64,000 bases of DNA from contig NC_089557.1 in assembly GCF_040115645.1 (NCBI RefSeq), forward strand, positions 1,054,001 through 1,118,000, written 5' to 3'. Below, one piece after another: positions 10,601 to 22,300 of the stretch. The notes under the pieces are model-generated. The model was not told the origin of the DNA. It saw only the letters and a list, made by a program, of their open reading frames with translations, and made no database searches. The DNA is from Euwallacea fornicatus. Its lineage: Eukaryota > Arthropoda > Insecta > Coleoptera > Curculionidae. Made by a program: the position numbers and the translations under genes. The stretch's first letter is position 1. Each line of letters opens with the position of its first letter.

Positions 10601-13600
10601 ATCAAAAAAATTTTAAACCCTGGAAAGCGCTGGAATGCCGAGCAAGGGTCGAGGGACGGCTCCAAAGTTCTTCGTCTAGAATTTATTTCCAATTTTAAAT
10701 CTCCAAATTGCTACGCTAATGGAATTTGACGTCATATAGAACTACTTATAGAAATTTTGCATGAAGAAAAACTACCCGGCTTCCAGTGGCAGCACCAAAA
10801 TTTCTCAAGACGTTATAGCTTAAAAGGAAGCAGAAAAAGAATGACTCTATCATTAGTTGTGCCGGGACCTTGTTAGACGTCAGAGGCGCCTCCTTGACGC
10901 CTAAAATTTCATTTAAATGAAAATTCCGATTTGTTTAGTAGTTGAGATTGAAGCGTTTTACTGGCTGCACTAAATCTGTCCATCCCCATTGGAAATCGCA
11001 CCAACTTTTTCGGCCCTCTGCATGCATGCCTCTCCTCCATGGGGAGCTCAAATCCCTGTCCCAAGGCGACATTGTCTCCAGGTAACAAATGGGTCTATTA
11101 GAGATCCAATTTCCTTTGACACTGAGGTGTTCTAGGTGTAATATCGTAATCTCCCGACCTCATGGGGCGCGGGACATTGCCATTACCGCCTTACAGACTC
11201 GAATCTCCCAGATTTATCCATACAGACATGAGGCCTTTAGTTGCCGGGATAGAAAAATGCCCTCAGAGCCAGGAACTTTGCCCTGATTGGCGGCTTGAAG
11301 AGCACTTTTTCCGGGACGGGAAAAGTTACGATGTTGATCCGGGCCCGGATTTCTCTTGTGCCCTGCTTCGGTGTTATCCTGTGGGATATAACTTTAAGCC
11401 CTCTATGTTCACGTGACGTGGCATATACCAACAAGTTTCTAATCAATTCTCTTTGAACGGGTTCAGTTGTGATTTGAACGTTTGCTGAGCATACGAATTT
11501 AGAGCAATATTTTCCTTGGCGTTGCAGGGAATTAGGGGTGGCGAACGATGAGGAGCGAGCGGTATAGTAGGCCTGTAGTTTAATATCCCACCAGGGCGCA
11601 GTCATCTATCAGGGGATGCAAACAGACAAGAGTTTTATTAAAAGTCAGCTCAGGAAATACGTCACGGATCTGATAGGCCAAAGGCCAGTTTTAGAGTTGC
11701 GGAATTTGCTAGATCGGCTCGGTACAAGGTGATTATTGAAAAAAAGACATGAAGCAAGAGCAGCAACACATACAACCCATTAGATAAGATAATCAGGTAT
11801 ATTGGCGTCAAAAAGGAAATCTGTTGCAGGTGTAGCGCGACATAACACTTTTGTATGTTCAAATACTGTGTAAAATAAAAATCCATTATCGCACTTTCAA
11901 TGTCGAATAGGGCGAGCAATGACGACAAAGCCCAAAAAATAACTCAAATGAGTAACCAACATCGACAGGAGTTCGCCTTTAATCGCCCACTAATCTCCAA
12001 TTTGAAGCTCTCAGAAATTATGACGCAATATGACGGACCAGTTGACAACCTGTCAAAATAAAAAGGGCGTTGCGAGTTTTCGATAAAAAGTTGAACCCTG
12101 TTCCTCTTGATTGACCGTCCCCGAACAACTCCATCAAGCTCGTGTGACACATGTCATCGGCTAGTGACGTCAGAGCGCGAATCACGTCGTCGCGCTGGTA
12201 GTGCGCAATTATTAAACCTTTTCATTTTATTGTTTCGGTGTTCTGGAATAAGCCGAACCAACTTGAAAAATTCTGATGTGAGCGAAAGCGCCTTGAAAAT
12301 TTCAATAAAACTCAACGAACCTGAGCCAACCTAAACGACCCTAAAATTCCAATAAAACCCGAATCTAAAAATCCGAATTAGCCGTGCAGGAGTGTAATAT
12401 GCTCATATCGTAAGTATTTTAGGCGAGTATTTCCTAAAGCAAAATTAATCAGTCCCCAATGGTATGACGAGCTGGATTTATTCCAATAGTGGAACATTTG
12501 TTCAAATAGATATTGATTCCATAATGAGCCCTATTCCAATATTGACTTCATTTAAATTAATTTGAATGCAATTTAAATGCGGGGTCGATTTGAAAGTCAA
12601 AAAGTATTGTCCTCTGTCTTCCTTCGGGGGCGAGAATTTCTATAAATTCCTTTCAGATTAATTCGATGAAACAAACAGTCATTAGGCCCGAAAGAGGCCG
12701 ACTTTCGGTAAATGGGAAGGATTAAAACGGGCATCCTCAACAAGTGTTCCGACCACCGGCAGAATAAACCTCTAATTGCGGTTATGAATAAGATTATTTT
12801 CCACTTTGTTGGTCGCAACTTTTGGAAATATTTTGCTTTGTTTCACTTATAGACACTTCCTCGAACGTTAAATTCGTCTTTTGTTCCCTGGAAACGAGCT
12901 TTATTAACCGTGTTTCGCCTGTGCCAACAAGTTGCCGTTTACCCCCGATGTCAATTAAAATTTCTAAATTTACTGTCAACATTATTTGTATTTATTTTGG
13001 CCTTTATTGTTTCACCCATTTCAGCGATAACCAGAGCAAATATGGGGTCTCAGTTTAATAAACTTTTGCAGGTGGTTATCTTGTCAATAAATCCCAAATT
13101 CGGCTTATCGTTGCGTCTGATGTCGAGAAGGGCGTAGGCGTATTTGTTCTCTTTTATTCCGCGTAATTCCTGAGTTGTGCCATGGAGCAGCACATCCAGA
13201 AATTTCTCACGAAACCCGATAAAATCAACATTGTCTCAGCCCCTCGAAACCGATCTACATCATACTTACAAATTTTTATGTAGTTTCCAAGCAGCAGGGG
13301 ATGTCGAGTGTCGAGTGAGTCGTGTGCCAGTCCAAGTGTTTTATCGGAAATAGATTTTATTATACGAAATCGGCACCCCGTTGAGGAACACCCATTCGCC
13401 TCTGCCGAATAGAAAAACTAACAGGCGATCTTATCAGGTCTGATTTCAGCGGAAAAAAACACTGACTCGCAGGTACCCATCGTGACATTGGCACTTTTGA
13501 ACCCCTTTAGGGAAATAAATTAATATATCACAGACCGATTTCCAATATGCGGACCATTGTAATAGGCCAAGGGGTGGAAAGAGCGCAGAACAAGGGAGCG

Positions 13601-16600
13601 AAGAGACATTAGTTTGCGGACTGAGGGCATAGTAATATAAAGACGTCGGTATTTTAAAGGGCGAAATTAGATTTCGCTGGGGTGGCTTTAAATATTTGCC
13701 CCGTTGCATATGTGGGGGATGGGGTAGCCAACGAGGTGGCAAATTCGCAGGACCGGATGGACATCTAATGGGCCACAAACGCTTTTTGCCTAATGATTGA
13801 TGAAGTCAAACAGTTCGGCTGAATAGTCCCGCGTCGCGTAACGAACGAATTTTAAATTTTCTGTGCCAGTTTCTGAATTTTTAAGAAAAAAAGTTCCTGC
13901 TGCGCCGGAAAGCGAACTCAGTACCTCTTGAATAATCTGTTGGCAATCAAGTCCACCCAGCTACCGCGGCACATGTTCCCGAATGGTGACGTAAAGATGG
14001 CGGATTAGAACATTAGCTGTCAGAATTCAAATCACGCACTTTCTCGGGTTTTGCCGCCATGTCGCAGGGCCGGTAGTGCGCAATCATTTCAGTATCGAAT
14101 TTGGTTTAACAAACCGAAATTAAAGAGTTTTCAGAACGTAAGAAGATAAGCGTAACTGGAAACACTGTGATAAAAAATTTCGAGATTAGCGCATTAGTTT
14201 TAAGGTGTTTCGAAATCAGTAAAATGGGCCTGACGATTACTGGAACAGCCCCCTGAATTCAAAGATCATTTCTTTTCGGCTGTCACGAGCAAAAGTCGGC
14301 GCTCCGCGACTCGTTGTCGGCTTGATTAATGACGTAACTTAATTAAAAGCGAAATTAGAGTAACACGACTCCGATGCTAATTTATCGTAAACGTCACGTA
14401 AAAAATTGTTATATATCTTCGGGGAAAAAACGAGAGATAACAGGGTGACGTGTGCGCGACATACGGTCCATCAGAGATCTGGAATCGTTTAAGCCCTCTC
14501 GTTACACAGGTAAAAATCGAGGGATTAGACGGGCTAAGGCCACGTTTTCCGGCTTATCGATAAACGGCCGGTAAATAAAATGATCGATGGGCCGTCAAAA
14601 GTGGCCGCGTGGCGATGAGCTCCCGGACACGTGAACGCCACTCACCTGATCATAATAAATTTCATAGTTCGGTTTAATTGCTCAGGACGTGGAAAGGGAC
14701 AAATAAAATTCGATAAGAGATTTCTTTTCCGAGATTAACATTCGTGATCGATGCTCAAAATCTATCTATAATACAAAAGTAACGTGTAGTTATTCCCCTA
14801 TGAGTCGCGTAATACCTGAGATCGCCAAACAAAATTGAAAAAGTGCTTTACAAATCGAGAGGTGTTTTGTGACGTCGGCTGGTGGTTGTATTAGCAATGC
14901 GACCGTACGTCACGTTACGTCAAGAAGACACGCGGTCGGCCATTTTGTTACCTAAATTCTGTTAATTCAACTAATTTCAGTTTCCGACATTTTCACGTGA
15001 TGGTAATTTCAGTACAAAAATTGCCAAACACCTTAATATGTTAGAGGATAAATATGGGAAAAATTTCTAGAAATCGGTGCATCTCCACAAGCGTTGAAAC
15101 GTGCGACCAATTTCGCTGTTTTTATGGGTCACTATGAAGGGCAATTGCATTCAGAAAAAATGTAAACCAATTCAGAATCCCAGAAATTAAATTCAAAATT
15201 CCTAAAATCCAAGGGCGTCTCTCCATAAAAAGACACAACCACAATATGAAGTTTGACCCACAGATTCGAAGGCCTGACCAAAATTGTTTTCACGCTTGTT
15301 ACGTCACTGGAGGCCTTGATTAATGAAATTTCAGAAATCAGGGTCGCCAGTAACAGTACTGCTATAAAGGGAATAACACTGCACATAGAATACGATCTGT
15401 GAATAGTGAAGGCAATATGCACATAAATCGAGGCGTGGGGCGCTCATGCACGTGTCCACCTCCGTTTTACCTACCCCGACACGTGACTTGCCTATTTACA
15501 AATTGCCATCGCCCCATGAATGTTTATCAGCCTTAAAGCTTATTAAATCTTTGCACTGAACGTTAAAAATCTATATATTTGTAAAAATTTGGACCATCAG
15601 TTGCAAGGACATCACATTGAGTCCTCATAGAAAACCAGATGATACCACTCATCCCTTAATAGTCGACTGCGTTTATTTACCATTCAGGAACGACTTTTTT
15701 CTCCTTTGAGTCGAAGCTCATCAAGCGTGATCAAGAGCCCCAATGTTCGTACCTATGTGGTCTCTTCAACATCTCTTGTGCATACGAGCGTGCAATTTAC
15801 ATGCGAGTGAGCTAATTTGCTCGCACACACACACATACACACACAGAGAGGGGTAAATAAATGTTACCAGTGACATCAGATTGTTTGGAATTGGGTATGA
15901 GAAGATTTTTTGGCCAGGTAGCGATTTCCGGAAAAGGGTGCGGAGCATGCAGGAAATTCGAGATACGCCACTGATTTCCGCATATATGTAAACTTCCAAT
16001 GCAGGTTCTTCTAGAAAGAACCCTCGAAATCGGGAGCGTTCCTAGGATAAATCCAGAAACGCCGGAGTTGTGAGTCTAATGATGGTACTCAGAAGCCGCG
16101 ATTGTTCTATTTGAAACTCAGCGACAAGGCGAAGCCAAGGGAAGTGAGGCCTAATTCCGAACCCCAAAGGATTGTACCTGGACAGATGGACTTCATCAGA
16201 AGGTTGAAATGTTTATTAAGCTCGATGAGCTCCTTTAGGCGTTATTTCCAGGCCATCCTTTGTTAAAACGGAGAGCTTACCGAATCTCATATCTCTCATC
16301 CTTACCGAGATCTTCGCGATGGTGCTCCAGAAACGGCCACCCTGTACAGTGGAAAAGTTCAGAAAGTCGCAAACTGCCTCCGGTTATTTATAAAGTTCTC
16401 AGGGGGCGCAAACGTCAGCAGGGCACACGTCCCGGCTTAATGACAGTTTAAATGACGCCCCGGAGCGTCAAAGGGGGGCTCATTCGGTCACGTGACAGCG
16501 ATTTAAGCTTGTGGCCAAATAGAATATCAATGTCGCGTTTTCCGCCCCGTCACACCGATCTCTCATTTTCAATTGAGCCTCTTTTTTTTTTTTGGGTGTG

Positions 16601-17838
16601 AGAACCACCCCGAAAATGCGAAAACCAGCCGTGAAACTGTAGCGCACAAGTGAACGGTGCACCGTCAAAGTGGTTGTTTGCACCCTAACAGGTGATTAAA
16701 GTCATTGGGGTGACTGCGTGATTTTGCTCTGTTAGTTGCGACTGAAATTTACGTCGAACGCCCCTGACGTGGACAAACTACGAAAAATTTGCGTCAGCTT
16801 TGAGCGTAGAGTGACACCCGTGTCAACTGCGTGACGAAATGGCTGCAGCTGTCACCCTCACCAACGGGGATGACGTTTAATGGGTAGAATTTCTTTATTT
16901 CCATCGGCGTGATAGTCGTGATCTTTTTGTTTTGTTCACAAATGTGTGGAAACAAAGGGGGGGAGTCCGTACTGATTTCTCCCTGCTTCTCCCGCTAGAA
17001 GGGAAAGCCTAATGAGATTACGTAAGACGTTTTAAAGACTGGGGGCGAAGGAAATATGGCGGCAACCGGAGGGCAATAAGGTTTTATGATCCCCAATAAA
17101 CAGGTAAAAGTGGCGGCAAAATGACCCCGACTCGTCGGGGGGCTGAAATGTCGCAGTTCGGTTTTACGACCCCGGTTGGGGGGGATTTGTTTGGCGGCGC
17201 AAGCAAATGCTCGTGCCCCGTGGTGATATTTCGGGTTTGGATTCGATTTGGAAATAACAAAAACGCACCGTTCCGCCAGTTTTATGACGGATTTAAGGAC
17301 AAGCAGCGCAATGAGCAGGAAATGCGAAAAGTTGTATAAAATACAGGGTGGTCTACAAGCCGATATGGAGTTTTAGCATCATAACACAGCGAAAATGGAT
17401 GTCGCGAAGTTTCAAAACACGGCTGTGGGAGGGCTCAAGGGCTGGCTATAGGAAATCCTGTGAGAGACTTCGATGGTGTACGAGGAGTATCGTGCCAAAA
17501 ATAGTGGTTCTTTAGAGATAATCATGCCAGAAACTCCCTTTAGGAAGCATTGATGACGAGCTTAGGGATTTCTATAGCTAAATTAGTTTCAGTAAGTAGG
17601 AAGTTGAAAACATTACGAAATGTACGGGGTGCTCTATTAGCAAAAGTGGAGTTTATGCATTTGAAACGTAGTGCGATAATAAACCTTAGTATCAATAGGC
17701 TTCAGCTTCAGGGTGTGGATGATTTTGATTAAAAAAAAACGTGATATGAACATGGGTGCCTTTTCGCTTCCTCTTGGAAAAAGGGGATGATAAAAAAAAT
17801 TGTTTTTTTCTAGTGAGTCGGTTCAGAGCTTATACATA
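10600..17838. other. Intergenic DNA between the two Lmx1 genes (left part)
   Basis: I see no supported gene here. Visible items are an AC-rich microsatellite at about 15822-15845, a cluster of ACGTCA-type half-sites at 14871-14922, a lone CACCCTGTA repeat terminus at 16338-16346, a TACAGGGTGG terminus at 17342 and a TACGCCACTG terminus-like motif at 15964-15973. Open frames are short and match no family I recognise. Confidence 0.5.
15822..15845. repeat. (CA)n microsatellite
   Basis: A short run of CA dinucleotides is interrupted once by a T. Confidence 0.8.
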
Positions 17839-18353
17839 TACAGGGTATTTCATAAACTTGCCAACAAACTTTCAGGAGATAGAGAGCCCTTAACAATAAA
17901 TATTTGCCTCTAATAAAATTAGATCCGAAATTGCTTCTTTTCCAAGATCCAGAGTGCTTAATTTCACTTTTTCTTAATATTTCATCAGTTCTTAATGAAA
18001 AAAAAATGGCCTCTTAGTGTTTTGCTGTTCAAGCAGCCGTTTTTAAGATAAAAGATAATTCCTCATTCTCGTGCCTACCTAAAAACTGGTATAGGTTGCC
18101 AAGTACGATTTTTTTCAGATTCTTTAGGAGAAATTTATTGAATTTCCTTTTGGTAGAGATAGAGGGCATGAAGAGAAAAATGCGTGAAAAGTGCCTCATC
18201 ACAAAATAACATTTCTTCTCCAAAATATGGTTCCTGTATCTCGATAACGAAGCGACTTTTGACCAAACTTTATTCGACCTAAATATCTGTTTTTTTTTTT
18301 TTTAACTCTACATATCCTGAATGTTTGCCGGTATATTTATGAAACACCTTGTA
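17839..18353. mobile_element. MITE-like element with about 18-bp terminal inverted repeats
   Basis: The left end reads TACAGGGTATTTCATAAA and the right end is the inverse of TACAAGGTGTTTCATAAA, two mismatches in 18 positions. The 515-bp interior is AT-rich and has no transposase-like frame, so it is a non-autonomous element or a solo remnant. TACAGGGTG-type ends are common in insect repeats; the superfamily is not determined here. Confidence 0.65.
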
Positions 18354-19325
18354 TTTTTATGAAAATTAGGGAGCGGGAAATGGCTGTCGAGACATCTCTT
18401 TTAAGGGGAAAACCGCGTTTTTTTACTTTCACCGCGTGGCGTCACGTCATGGCGTCCCCATTGGTTTGACGCTGACCATTTTAAACAAAAAATATGACAC
18501 GTCGCTGTTTTTTTAAATATAATTATTTTCTGAATAGTAGATATTTCCATGGAAAGAAGGTCTCTGGAAGCCTCTAGACGCTCCCCAATATTCATAAAAA
18601 TACGTTGCCCCGGAACGAACTTATCGGGAAAACAACCTTTTATCGTCCTGTACTTCTGCCAGGGAGCGAAACCGGAGCAACGCTCACATGAATTATTTTT
18701 TCAAAATGATCCACAGATCTACCCTCTGAATTTTAGACACACCATCCCGAGACACCCGGTATGTTACAAATTATTTTGTCAAAAAACTGGATATAAGAGG
18801 ACTAACTCGGCGATGGGAAAAGGGCTGAAACACTGTCCAAACTAACGACTCTAAACGTCCTCACGTGCGTCCGACATTAAGAACTCCCTTTATCCTGGGG
18901 GACCCCCTGAAGACGTGTCGGCGGTAGGCGCATAGATCCAGGAGATTAACGGCATGCTCCGAGGGATTATCCATTGTCGATCGCTGGCACATATTAAATT
19001 CTTTGTTTGGTTGCCAGGCTAATACTGCCTTTGTTTGCCCGTTTTTAGCTTAAAGACCCCCCCGAGGAGATTCACTTTGCAGTCTTCGGTCGAAATAAAA
19101 AAAAAACCTGATGCTGCACATTTTGAAAATTTTTATATTAAATAATGTAGTGCTGATGCGGATATGAAAGAGCTTACGGGACTAAGTCGTTGCATTAAAA
19201 GCCGTAAGATCATTAAGCGCCAAGTAATTTGCAATAAATAATGTTTATTTTCACTTCCGTAGAGTCTCTGAACACTTGGCGAAGATCTCCAGGTGTCTCT
19301 TCACCAGCTCCGCCAGCACCTCCTT
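18354..19325. other. Intergenic DNA downstream of Lmx1-B
   Basis: No gene is seen. A TTTATT at 19244-19249 (AATAAA on the minus strand) lies 77-82 nt beyond the Lmx1-B stop and is the likely polyadenylation signal of that gene. Confidence 0.55.
19244..19249 (-). terminator. Probable polyadenylation signal of Lmx1-B
   Basis: AATAAA on the minus strand just past the stop at 19326, at a distance giving a short 3' UTR. Confidence 0.55.
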
Positions 19326-22300
19326 TCAGGGCTCGTCCTCGCCGCAAAAGTACGAATTTTGCATTGAATACAGTCGATCTATTGGGTTGAGCCCCGCGAT
19401 TGCTTGGGGAGGGTTCTGGTGGGCTGCAGGTGGCTGCAGCAGCATCGAGGGGGCGGCATCTAGGGGATTACCGAAGGGCGGCAGGCCTAGGGGGTACGTG
19501 TCCTCCCTTCTTTTCAAGTCCAGCCCTGAATTTTCAGATTTTAATCGTGTTTTTGGGAGTCGGCGACTTCCAATTTACCGGAAAATGAGTGCAAGTTGTT
19601 GTTGCCTTTGTAGAAGAAATTCTCGTTCTCAATTTCCTCCTTTATGTGGGAGTTGTCCGGGTGGTGGGTCTGCAGAGAGTCCTCGTGGGTGGTTTCATTG
19701 TCGCTGCCGCTGTCGTTGAAGAACGGAGTGGAGTGGGGGCCTACATGTCCCTAAAGGTTATGACACAAAGACTCTCAAATCGAACGTAATCTTACTAGGT
19801 TCCTCCTCCTTAACGCTGAGCTTCTCCTTCTCCTCGACGTCTTTGCCCCCTTTGTCCTGACGGGCCTTCTTCTGCATCTTCTTCATCTTGGCCCGTTGAT
19901 TTTGAAACCACACCTGACCCCAACTATTAAGCACAACAACCACAGAATAATTAGTTTACCTGCACGATCCGCACGCTTAGTCCCGTATCTTTAGCTAACG
20001 TCTCCCTAACTTTTCTGCAGGGCTTCGGGCTGACCTCGAAAGAGGCCTTAAAAGCCCTTCGCTGCTGGGTCGTGAGGATGGTTCTGGGTCGCTTGGGCCC
20101 CCTCCGGCCGTCATGGGACCTGTTTGACTGCACCAAGTCGTCGCAAATGAATTCCCCTACTTAGAAAAAGTTACTGTGATTTAATGCGTGTTAACAGAGC
20201 AAAATTACCGTATCCGAATCCCTGCATCATTTCCACTTCTTTCTCGTAGTCAGTTCGGCAAAATAGTTGTCCTTGTTTGATCACATAAAGATCGCCTTTT
20301 TGGAGGCGGATGCCGCACACTACGCAAACGAAGCATCTGAGGTGGAAGATGTTGTCGCTGGCTCTCATCACTAGTTCTTCAGGAGAGACTCTTTCGGAGC
20401 AGCCCAGACACTTCTTGATGAACAGTCTGGATTGTTAAAATGACTCGATCAAGGCACGCGCAGTAGGAGCTAATGTTGTCCTTAAATTTAAATCTTCCGC
20501 CAAATCAATGGCACCATCTACGCGTAGGAATACTGTTGGGGGTTATGGGAAATTGGCCGAGTGTCTTTTATTTCCGGTAAAATACGCATCGAAAAGTATC
20601 AGTTGCACCGATCGTGAAATTATTGTGAATTTACGGTGATTTTGCTGGTAATAATTGTTTTAGCCTAAAAAGTATAATATGAGAGAGGGCGGACAGGCCA
20701 AATTTGGGTCCAGTTGAGCTCAACACTGGTGAATCTCACTGATTTAATACAGAAATCAACAGTTAGTCTCGATTGGCTTCATTCATAGCCAAATTTCTAC
20801 TTTCTTGTGATTTCTGTTGTGTTTGTGTAGTAACTAGTAGATTTTTCTAGTGATTTTTAGTAGTTTAACACCTTAATTCCTTGTTTTTAATTTAATTAAT
20901 AAATGATGTCACCACGTATGTCATAGCACCATCGACGTTCTAAAATGTATATCAATTAATTCGGCAAATGCGCAAAAACCACCATTGATGTTCTAATTTA
21001 TAGACAAATGTCGTTCACGATTTTGGTTCTCTACTGATTTTGACGGCATTGGAGATTCAATCTGATACTGTAGGTCCCAGAATTTCGATGCATAACAATG
21101 GTTGTTTGTGTGACTGTCATGGATGCTAGGTGGTTAAATGAGCGCAATATAGTAGCGCATTTGTGTGCTGTAAAGAAATAGAACCAATTCCGATTTCTTT
21201 TGAAAATATCGCAAAAAATTTTACTTCCATTTTTATTGCACGTATGCTTTTGCTTCAAGCATTTAATTCTAGTCAATTTAAGACGCTTTGCCGAATGGAG
21301 TAAGCTCAGACATCTTTTTCCATCCCCTGTCCCCAGTGCAAATATTTACCAAAGCGAGATGCTACCCCAAACGAACGATCCCCCCGGCTCCGCCCTTGGT
21401 TACCCTTGATCGATCAACTGAAACCCCATATAGGAACCGAAACTCTTATAATTATTGCCTTTCAGACCCTTGAGGCCTAACAAAACAAAATTGAAAGGAA
21501 AAAATTCCAGTAAAATTGCAACAGCGCACTTGTCATTTGTTTCCTGTGCTTTGACCGTCGTCGTTTGTCAGGCCATTTAAGTGGGAACGTTGCCAGATTG
21601 GCTAAAATAAAATGACGTTTCTTTTAAAATTGGTATTGTGAAAATGAGACAATTTTCTAGTTCATGGCAGTTGACACACATCATAAAGCGAGACCACAGC
21701 GCACGTGTTCACCCTCCGAAACGCTCATTTGTCATAATATTATACGGGACGCGTCAAAAATCGGCGATTAATAGGCGTCGCGACGCTTCGGTGCATAATA
21801 TCAGGCGATCGCCCCCTTTTACATGATGCCCTTCGGTAACAGGTGCTTAGAATGTGGGGATGATTTAATTACATATCGGCGTTTGTTTTTTTCCCATTTT
21901 TGACTGATGGAAATAGCCGGATTTCTCGAAATCTCACGCCCCAAAAAGGGCATCGAAACGACCTTTGAGTAAATGTTTACACAACCGCACGACACACGTA
22001 GAGGTATCGCCACCGGCGTTCGATGGCAATATCGGCCCTTTGACGTCGCACGTGACCGGGCTTCTCAAAGGGCCGATATTGCCCTTGTTCCCTTTCGAAC
22101 GCTGTCCGTTTTATTTCCCGAAGATGAATGCCGGCAATGTTTGGAAAAACACACGGGAAGGCTTTGATTAAATCCGTTTTGTCTCAATATGTGTGCGTGA
22201 AGTCATCGGAGCGCCCCGTATGGGGGCCGCGTGACGTACAGGATTACTGTAGCGGCTGTTACAGTCGGAAAATTGCCCCGCTTTCGGCGACAGATTGTTC

